A DNA stretch of 64,000 nt, from assembly GCF_018446385.1 (NCBI RefSeq), contig NC_056000.1, positions 32,132,011-32,196,010 on the forward strand. Direction: 5' to 3'. Positions within the stretch are counted from its first letter, which is position 1. Every line of letters starts with the position of its first letter. The notes beneath the pieces were generated by a model that worked only from the letters and a program-made list of their open reading frames with translations, searched no databases and had not been told where the DNA came from. The position numbers and the translations under genes are program-made. Positions 55,368-64,000 of the stretch are shown piece by piece. The stretch is from Zingiber officinale (Eukaryota; Streptophyta; Magnoliopsida; Zingiberales; Zingiberaceae).

Positions 55368-57347
55368 CATATGGACTTTATATTATTTGGATAAGATAAT
55401 AACTATTATAACACCTATTAATATGGATGCACTTATCCGAGAGATCATACACTCAAACACTAGAAATTATTGACTTAAATGATTTATCTAATGAAATAAT
55501 CTTCTAAAATAATTGTTATTTTGACTTTTTAGAAGTTTGACTACTCTGGCAATATAAGCTGTTTTAATATTTGTGTGAATTTTGGAATTAGAAAAGTGTT
55601 TGAAGTCAAATTTATTTAAGTCAACTCTAGTTACGTTTAGAAGAAAACATGCATGCTAATATAAGAGTACAGTGAAGGTTCAGTTGTAGAATACAAATAA
55701 TTACAACAAAAATTACGGGTAAAAATAAAATATATATCCCTTTTTTATTGTCATTATCATAAAAGATGCTCTATTTAAAATATACTTTATTCTTTTTAAA
55801 TTTTTTTTATTATAGTAATGATTATGATTGATATAATAATCTTAAAAAGAAGAGTATTTTAAAATATAAATACAATATAATGTTATTTTATTTTATTTTT
55901 ATAATAGGACACTTTTTCTTATTTTTTTATTTCAAAAATGATCATGTGATTTCTTTTCTCTTCCTCTTAACACAATTAAATATTTGACAAATCAAGGGCG
56001 TTCACGCAAAAAGTAATGATCCTTCTAGAATATACGCCGCCCAGTTGACTAGTATAAGTCTTCAAGACAAAATCATAATTACCAAAATGGAAAGAAATTA
56101 GATATGAACGCATTGTTCGATTGGATGAGCCGCAAAAACGTGGGGCCCATTTAATCACATCAAATAATAAATTTGATTTTTTTTTTCAAATATAAAATCG
56201 TCATTTTCGTCTCAGTTATTTATCGAATTATTCACCAAATTAATTTAATTATTATGATGCATATTTTCACATAATAATAATAAAAACTTAACTAGATTGA
56301 TCTTTAATTTTCAATTAAAAAATTATCCAAACAAAATTAATTGAATCGATCAGAAATTTTAATTTTCAAGAAATTATTAAATGTGACAAAGAGATTATTA
56401 CATCTAGGATTTTAGATTGGAGGTGCATATTAAATGATGAGTATCATATTAATTATATATATTTATCTTCAGAGTGGATTCTAGGAGAATAATCGAAGTA
56501 CTTCAGTTTATAAGTAGACAATTTCTATATTTCATCTTACTCTTCTTTTTTTTGATGTTCATGTCTTCCGTTTTCTTGTTCAGCGGTTGGCAATTGTGTC
56601 ATGAAAAAGATTTCAGTACTTTATTTTGTGTTTTGGTGGAATTGATTGTGAAATCGAGAAAACAAAAGATTTTCATAGCCTATTAGGATAGATATGGGAG
56701 CACAAATATGGCAATTAGATTAGAGAAGTCTGATGGGATTTGAGGAAATAAATAAGGGGTCCCTCATGTGATGTTGGAGATTTCTTTCTTCTTGATTATT
56801 AAATCAAGAGTAATTATTTTGTCATGAACTTATGTAAAGTCGTCATCCTTTTGAAAATATATTTTTATCATTATGTCTCTTCCTACAAGTCAGTACAAAC
56901 AATGTTAAATTAGCGAGTGTTACCTAAATCTTCTGTTCGTATGCAACTGTGAAAGTTTATACTAATTATAACCTTCTATGTTAATAAATCCTCTGAACAT
57001 GGAGTTGTTTTCTGAATTACCTTATGAAGATTAAAATTTTCTTAACTATAAAAAAGTGATTCAAATCAATTCTTATTAGCCTATAATTTTAGATGAAAAT
57101 TAGATAATTTAATTTTGAAACTTTAGGGGAATAATGAAATTTAGCATAATTACAAACAACTAAAACTATTTCATCCTTACAAATCCTCTTTAAGAAAATT
57201 TAAATTTTGAGATTAAATAATTTATTTAATCAATTAAAAATAAAAAAACTTCTCCCTCTTCGCTCTTCCCTTTCTATGCCTCCCATCTCTCCTCTCTCCT
57301 CTCTTCTCTCTCATCTCTTCTATTTTTGTTTTCACAGTGTAGGAGAT
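55366..57347. other. AT-rich intergenic region
   Basis: I see no gene. A frame at 56474-56686 encodes a hydrophobic 70-residue peptide without family features and is probably chance. A CT-rich stretch lies at 57255-57325. Confidence 0.5.
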
Positions 57348-57350
57348 TTA

Positions 57351-57569
57351 GGGTGCGTTTGATTTACGTATATTTCATTTTCATTTTCTGAAAAACGTAC
57401 TTTTTTCAGAAAATAGAAAATGACTTTAAGGCATTCTCTATTTTTCCAGAAAATGTTATCTATTTTTTTTTAGAAAATAGATATAAAAAATGCAAACCAA
57501 ACATAATTTTTTAGAAACGCGCGTTTTTTCAAAAATTGAAAATGAAAAACGTGCAAACCAAACACACCT
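57351..57569. mobile_element. Tourist/Harbinger-like MITE
   Basis: This 219-bp element has terminal inverted repeats GGGTGCGTTTGATT and, on the right, reverse complement AGGTGTGTTTGGTT. The TTA target duplication is at 57348-57350 and 57570-57572. It is AT-rich with no ORF. A related sequence without it exists at 58215. Confidence 0.7.
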
Positions 57570-57571
57570 TT

Positions 57572-57780
57572 AAGAACATAATAACAAGAAAAATTGAGTG
57601 GCTCAAAATTTAAAACTAATAAATATTAATCAGAAATTATTAAATTTCCAATTTTTTTCATGAATCTTGATTCTAGATTTTTAAATAAATATTATTATTT
57701 AATAATATTTTAGGAATTTAATTGTTAAAATTTTAGATTATGACCCGATATAATTTATGACAAAAAAGTTAATCAATATA
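57572..57780 (+). repeat. Direct duplication, copy 1
   Basis: About 205 bp containing ATTGAGTGGCTCAAAATTTA and GTTAAAATTTTAGATTATGA, repeated at 58215-58430. The copies differ by scattered substitutions and small indels. Confidence 0.85.
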
Positions 57781-58214
57781 TGCTGGGATTGAGCCAAAAA
57801 GGGGATGATGGCTCTTCACTCTTCCCTTTCCCTTTCTCTACCTATGTTAGATTTGTACTCATCTCATCTTCTTAGGACGATCATATGATTAAAATATAAG
57901 ATGTTATCATATTAAATTTTGGGATAGAAATTCGCTATGTTATATCTTTTTTCATATTTTAATCATTACATTAATAGCTAATAATTATCTATTATTTATC
58001 TTATTCTATTAATTTAAGGACGAATTGATAAAATACCAAAAGAAACAAATTACTTTTATCACGTTAGATTTGTACTCATCTCTCTTCTCTTCTCTCTCGA
58101 GTGCCTTTCTCATCTTCTCGTAGTGCCGCATTATGAATATGGGGGACCGCATTTTATGGCCGTGGCCCTGTCTTAGTTTTAATCGTCCCTTGGATTAAAA
58201 GGATTTTGAAGGAG

Positions 58215-58430
58215 ATTTATAGCCTTAAGAAAATAATAACAAAATAAATTGAGTGGCTCAAAATTTAAAACTAATAAATATTAATTAGAAATTATTAAAT
58301 TTTCACTTTTTATTGTGAATCATGATATTATATTTTAAATAATAATTATTATTATTTAATAATATTTTAGTAATTTAATTGTTAAAATTTTAGATTATGA
58401 CCTGATATAATTTATGACAAAAGGTTGATC
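58215..58430 (+). repeat. Direct duplication, copy 2 (lacks the MITE)
   Basis: It matches 57572-57780. Its upstream bases read GGAGATTTATAGCCTTAAGAA, where copy 1 has GGAGATTTA, the MITE, then TTAAGAA. Confidence 0.85.
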
Positions 58431-60261
58431 AATTATGAACAATATGATAATATTATAAGTAGAGGAAGGTCATGTTTATGGCTCAAATATATTATAGAAG
58501 TGAGCATTTTTTTTTTCTTTCTTTCTTTTTATGACGAGAGAGAGAGCAATGATTTTTTGATGTTTTGAAAAAATCTAAAGTTTATTATGTGGACTTTTGC
58601 GGGTATACAAAGACATGCATTAACTAAGGATGACATTAACTCTAACTATTTGAGGATGACAAATACTCTAAGGAACATCAACTATATATTTAGGGATTCA
58701 AACTCGCCCAACAGGATCTTACTCATCCATGACGACTATGTGTGGATGATACTCAAACCCTTCGGCGAGGAGAGTAGATCTAGTAAAGATTTTGCATCAC
58801 TTTCCATTCTACACAAGCACATCCATCAAGCTTTCGATAGACACAATTTTGGAGAAAAAGGCATTAGTGGAAAGGGATTTAAAACCCTCTTCATCAATTA
58901 TAGGCAAAGGGATTCCTCTTAGATTCAACTCGAGTCAGTTAAAAATGTTCACACTAAAATGAAGTTGTTTGACATATTGAGTAAGCTCCCTTAGAGGTCC
59001 AAGGCCTTGCCGTCCATAGCCAAATTCAAATTACCGGTGTGTGTAATTCAATGTTCAAAACCTAATCTTGGATCTTTTAGAGCCAAAATTTATCATACAA
59101 TAAACTAAACTTAGATATCCCAAACTCAAAACTTCGGTTAAACTAAAAAAAAAAAGTTAAATATTTTTTATTTTTCCCCCTTCACCATGTTTAAGTAATC
59201 AAGTGAAAGTTTAATTAATGAGGCAAATGGCTCTCAATCAAAATCCACAAAAGAAAAAAAAAAACAAATGATTTACTTTGAAATTTGTAAGCATGTCGCA
59301 TGTCATAGAGTAATGAAAAGTGTTTTTTTGGAGGAAAACAAAAAAGTCTTTTGGCAAGTTCCTTTTCCTGTACAACAACTCTCCTTTGTTTTTCCTCATA
59401 GTGTTCTCGCTTTCGTGCACATGTTGCTCTATTACTTTGCTTGTACTAATAGTGACATTTCAAGTTAGTTACATTGTATTGTCTAGTTGTTGTTTCCAAC
59501 TTGGCGCCATTGACAAACAAACCTTGCCATTCAATTTTCAATCGCGAGGTCACATTTCGTACGAGGGACCGAAGCAGAAATCCTCGATTTTTTCCTATTG
59601 GCAATAATAAGCACCTTCGTCACACATACAAAAGATGAGAACATGACTAGTTTAAGGCATAGGTCATTAAATCATATATGCTTAGGACCCCTATTATATT
59701 AAAATCCATCAAATTATATATATAAAAATATATGAGTTTGGATATTAAATATTTAAAATTATGACTAAAATAAATTTTATTTAAGATTTATTTTCATCGA
59801 TAATTTTAATTTTTTACTAGTCAAATTATATTTGATCAATAATTTTTAATTTTTTAGATTTAACTAATAATTTTTAATGTTTTATAGATTAAAGTTAAAT
59901 TTGATTATTTTTATTTTTTTTACATGGGTTAAATTTGGTTGATAATTTTAATTTTTTAATATTAAAATTAGATTTAGTTGGTAATTTTTCTTTATTAAAA
60001 TTTGATTCATAATTTTAAATTTTTTACTGATAAAAATTAAATTGAATTTAATAATTAAAATTAAGTTTAATTAATAGATTTAAAATACTTATTAACTATA
60101 CTTAATTGATATTTTTCTTATAAAGAAAGTCAAAAGCATATTTAATATTACACTATTATTTCTCTCTAAATTTTATTTTCATGCTAAATATTTTTTATTA
60201 AAAAATTTAATTTATAATTTATCGAAATTAAAATTGATAAAAAGATAGTTTGGTTCACGAA
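58431..60261. other. Intergenic region with one unrecognised open frame
   Basis: The frame at 58587-58922 (111 aa, MWTFAGIQRHALTKDD...) is fairly hydrophilic and better mixed in composition than its surroundings, but I recognise no family. The rest is AT-rich, with TTTAATTTTTTA-type low complexity at 59750-60060. Confidence 0.4.
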
Positions 60262-60266
60262 GGTCC

Positions 60267-61499
60267 TGTAGGATCGTTGCGCTAGAAGGGGGGGATGAAT
60301 AGCGCTCGTTTTAAAACTAAACTCGGAAATAGGCAGCAGAATAAAGACACAACAAAACAATCGCAAACACCAAGAGTTACTTGGTTATGAGCATGTGGCG
60401 ACTCTTACTCCAAGGTCTGCACGTGAGAATGCTTTCGATGGGCAATCACTAATCAATCGAAAGAAGTACAAATACAATGATTGATTACAAGTAATTATAA
60501 GACTTAAAGAGAATACCAACGACTCGGTAATAAAGATCTTCAGCACAGTGGTCGTCGGGACAACTTTTGAGCGTCGAGGAAGTGTTTTCACAACAGCGCG
60601 AAGAAGGAAAAGTTGCTTGGAATGTTATTGTTGTGCATATGGTCGAGACAGCCTTATATAGTCTGCTGAAGGTACCTTCAGCCTCCATGGAAGCCGCCTC
60701 CAACAAGGATACTTATCCCTTCCGCGTCGGAGTCAATAGCTTTTGTGGCTTGCGCTGTTTATCCATCCGAAGGCGCCTTCCATCCAGCATCTAATAGCAC
60801 CCGAGGCGCCTTTGCACCTTGCTGCACGGAGCCTTCACCTAAAGCACTCGAGGCGCCTCCAACAGCCTCGGAGGCACCTCGGACACTATTCATCCGAGCC
60901 TCTTAAGTCCTTTTCACTCCTTGCAAGATACGTTAGTCCAAAATACCAAACATACCCTACAAAATAGAGTTAGCACAATAAAATATGAAATAATAAATTA
61001 TTTTGATAGTTTCCGGACTATCCGATTCTGACTTTGAGTTTTGCTGAAACTCTAGGTCGAACCGACGCCTACTGTTCCCTCGTCAGGGAATGCGTCCTCA
61101 CCTACTCCTCTCAGGAAAGTTTACCTTTTGCCAGACTGGTCCTCCAGACCGACTGGACTTTGGCTCAGCGTCCGAGTTTTTAGGACTTTGCTGCTGGACG
61201 TCCGATCCTCGACCCATCCAGTCTTCCACCTAGCTCATGACCACTAGGATTTTCACCTAGAGTCCTTGATTCTAGGGTTTCTCCCAAAGTGCTTAACCCG
61301 CAAAGACTTTCCACATAAGGTTACCACCCTCTAGGATTTTCACTTGCCTAACCGTAGCTAGGACTTTTGCCTAAGAACACTTAATTAGGACTTTCCTGCA
61401 AGCTCATTCAAACTTGTTAGACAACAAGTAACTTTAACTTTGAACCCTTTGTCATTATCGAAATATAGGTTCGATCGTCTGATGCTTCTCGCACCAACA
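60267..61499 (-). repeat. 3' LTR of the SIRE-like element
   Basis: Reading plus, it runs from TGTAGGATCGTTGCGC to TTCTCGCACCAACA (1233 bp). It shares the family blocks of 49253-50532, including the GGCGCC-rich middle. Confidence 0.8.
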
Positions 61500-62660
61500 A
61501 TCTTCTCCTTTTTATTATGGCAACACAATTCAAAGTGAAGTAAAATATATAGCAATAAGTATAAGAGAAAATGCAATAACTAAGACATGCAGAATATAGA
61601 ACAAGTTAAGAACAATTAATTTGATTTTAATTTGATTTGTTAACTCCTCCTTAAGTTTCTTCTTAATTTGCTCTTAGCTCCCCCTTATTTTTCTTTTTTT
61701 TCCTTAACTTTAGTTTCTCTCTCCTTTTGACATATATCAAAAACATTTTCAAGAGGGTTGAAAATATTTTTAAACAGACTAAGGTTTTGAAGGTTTAGAA
61801 AAATACTGAGTTTTGAAAAATAAAACACTTAGTCTATATTAAGCTTTATAACACTTAGCTTAGAAAAGATTTTGAGTACTTAGTTTTAAAAAATTGAGAA
61901 TCTTAGTTTGAACTTTTCAAAGAAAAGAGAAACAATTTTGAAATTTAAAACACTATAATTTTTAAAAAAGGAGTTTAACTTTAAAAAAAAATTATCTTTT
62001 TTTTTAAATGTTAAACTTTGAAAAATAATTTTAACTTTTCAAGAAATGAGTTTAACTTAAAAAATAACTTTAATTTTAGAAAATTATTTTAAATTTTTAC
62101 TCCCCTTGTATTAATGCAAAAAAAAAATATTTTAGTGTCCTAGAGTCCAAGCATGAGTATTTAAAGAAAAGTAGCTTCATCATAAACATTTTCCTTTCTT
62201 AACAAAATGTCTAACCTTTAGCTACTAGCTGTTTACCATGAGGTAGTAGCTTTCACTTGGTTAGTCAAGTTAAGTAGGTGTTCCAGTTAGTTTGACTAAG
62301 CATGGATAACTTAACTTGATTAATCTGATTTTTGTGTTTATTGCCCAAACTTATGTCGATACACAGACATAAGCATTCTGAAGTCCAGGCAGTGCCTTAT
62401 GCATTTCACACCATTCTAAGTGTTTTTCATACACAAGCAAGGCAATTCTAGTGTTCTTGTGAGATACTCTGGCTAAAACTTGGGGGTACATGTTTTCTAG
62501 GAGGAAAGTCCTAAACTATTTCCAAACTTTGAAAATACTAGTAAAACTGGGAGTTTTGAAAATATTTTTCCTAGAATTTTAAAATATGATTTTGAAAAAA
62601 CTTAATAAAAGGAGTAATTTTGAAAAAACTTTAAGATTTATTCTACCGTGCACATACCTA
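61500..62660 (-). other. 3' non-coding region of the SIRE-like element
   Basis: AT-rich, with many TTTTGAAAA/TTTAACTTT-like words. No gene is seen. Confidence 0.6.
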
Positions 62661-62661
62661 A

Positions 62662-64000
62662 TTATCTTCTAAGTGTGCTGAACTCAAGTTCAGGTAAGGG
62701 TTTTGTGAAAATGCCTGCTAGGTTTGATTTGGACTCAACATAGTCAAGTACAATATCACCCCTAGTTACATGATTCCTTACAAAGTATTGCTTAACTTCT
62801 ATGTGTTTAGTCCTTGAATGGTGCATTGGATTTTTGGTTAAGTTTATTGAACTTATGTTATTAATTGAGATTTTTGTATTTTTATATTCTAGTTGATAAT
62901 CTTTTAAGGTATGCATCATCCATAATAGTTTTGATGTACACTCACCCATGATTATGTATTCTACTTTAGTGGTGGATAAGACAACACAGTGTTGCTTTCT
63001 GCTGGACCAACTTACTAGGCACTGACCTAGAAGTTGACGGCTACCACTTGTACTTTTTCTATCTAGTTTGCTCTAGGGGTGAGCAGTCTACCCGCCAAAC
63101 CGACCAACCTGCTTATACTGACCCGAACTGAACCGAAAAAAAATCCACCGGATATAGGGCTGGATTTAGGGTCCTGATATTGCATTATCCGATCTAGTAG
63201 GGCCGGATGATTTTTTATCCCAATAACCGAACCAACCCGATCCGCGATCACCCTTACTTGTAGCAACTACTGTCGATAAGTTGCTATACGTTGTAGTAGT
63301 TACTGTCGATAAGCTGTTACACGTTATAACAGCTACTGACGATTAGCTGCTACAACGTGTAATGAATAATATACATTATCATTTTAAAATATTTTATTTT
63401 TTTATTGTTTTATATTTATATTTTATATTTATATTTTATATTTCATTGGATATAGGATCGGATATCCAAATAACTAATAATCCGTCGGATATTTGATACA
63501 TAATAACCGCCGGATATAGGACCAGATGTAGGTTCTGATATTGTATTATCTGATCTAGTAGGGTCGGATAGTTTTTTATCCTAATAACCAAACCAATCCG
63601 ATCCGCGATCACCCCTAGTTTGCTCTTAGCATAGTCTGAGTCAGAATACCCAACTAGGTTAAATGTGCTAGTCCTAGGGTACCAAAGTCGTACATTTAGA
63701 GTTCCCTTAATGTATCTTAGTATTATTTTTATATTGGTTAAGTGTGATTCTTTTATACATGATTGGTACTTAACACATATACCTATTGCAAATAAAATAT
63801 CAGGTCGACTTGCAGTTATGTATAATAGACTTCCTATTACACTCCTATAATATTTCAAATATATAGATTTTCCTTCTAAGTCAGAGTCAATTTTAATATT
63901 AGTTGTCATTGGGGTATTTATATTTTTAGAGTTTTTCATTCCAAACTTTTTAATTAATTCCTTAGCGTATTTGGTTTGAAAAATATGAATTCCTTCTTTT
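62662..64000 (-). pseudogene. Copia reverse transcriptase/RNase H, split by a MITE
   Basis: Minus strand: 63939-63618 reads YYRSVIGSLLYITASRPDIL and YSDSDYAKSK (end of reverse transcriptase and start of RNase H). After the MITE, 63065-62662 reads KSTSGS, SSRKQHCVVLSTTKVEYI, LTKNPMHHSRTKHIEVKQYF and LAGIFTKPLPE, the rest of copia RNase H. The two halves meet in frame if the MITE and one 8-bp duplicate are ignored. The frame carries substitutions such as STTKVEYI, where the family has STAEAEYI. Confidence 0.8.
63074..63617. mobile_element. hAT-type MITE in the copia RNase H region
   Basis: This 544-bp element has ends TAGGGGTGA and TCACCCCTA and a perfect 8-bp target duplication GTTTGCTC (63066-63073 and 63618-63625). 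Inside, a roughly 105-bp block running from GGATATAGG to CCGCGATCACCC occurs at about 63151-63255 and again at its right end. The middle has three GTAGTAGTTACTGTCGATAA-like units. There is no ORF of its own. Confidence 0.88.

Larger units (their letters stand above)
60267..64000 (-). mobile_element. SIRE/Maximus-like copia element, 3' portion
   Basis: The 3' LTR (60267-61499) is followed to the right by a purine tract (AAAAAGGAGAAGAT on the minus strand), about 1.1 kb of AT-rich 3' non-coding DNA, and RNase H/reverse-transcriptase coding that runs off the window edge. Long 3' non-coding DNA between pol and LTR is usual in SIRE elements. GGTCC (60262-60266) would be the left target duplication. 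Confidence 0.8.

Noticed and set aside
1-64000. Endogenous pararetrovirus, organelle DNA, rRNA or tRNA genes
   Set aside because: No movement-protein, viral coat, plastid or mitochondrial gene order, and no cloverleaf or rRNA core sequence was recognised by eye.

Overview
The window is nuclear DNA of a flowering plant, most likely a monocot. It has GT-AG introns with AT-rich spacers, an intronless GC-rich EXO70 gene, an AP2 gene with a miR172 site, and very dense LTR retrotransposons. The order cannot be fixed from sequence alone; Zingiberales is only a guess. About two thirds of the window is mobile DNA.

Layout. 1-560: remnant of a Mutator-like transposase (minus). 2171-14196: a Tat-type Ty3/gypsy element that keeps gag, protease, a 37-bp minisatellite and an antisense ORF but shows no reverse transcriptase or integrase. 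Its 5' LTR holds a solo LTR (2463-6345), which holds another solo LTR (2505-4510). A small LTR element (6995-7333) splits its gag. Every inserted layer has a perfect 5-bp target duplication. 14456-16519: a hAT element carrying an exon of a brassinosteroid-signalling kinase (BSK). 19040-23076: the one apparently intact host gene, an AP2/TOE-type repressor with nine coding exons and a miR172 site. 24672-26145: an internally deleted hAT element. 27011-40544: a 3.7-kb LTR with a 155-bp tandem array, split by a 9.8-kb Ty1/copia element (29078-38868). 41287-43740: a decayed PBL27-like receptor-like cytoplasmic kinase. 44405-46751: an EXO70 gene (minus) broken by two tandem SINEs and a frameshift. 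48557-64000: fold-back repeats, remains of three copia elements, a Harbinger-like MITE inside a local duplication, and a hAT MITE inside a copia RNase H region.

How it fits together. Only the AP2 gene looks functional. It should act as a transcriptional repressor (two EAR motifs, two AP2 domains) silenced after transcription by miR172, which in this family controls phase change and flowering. The kinase and the EXO70 gene are convergent neighbours and both are broken. The rest records successive transposition: target duplications, LTR ends and reading frames across breakpoints give a clear order of events. I found no rRNA, tRNA, CRISPR array, viral gene or toxin gene. All functional calls come from reading motifs by eye; no database search was run.
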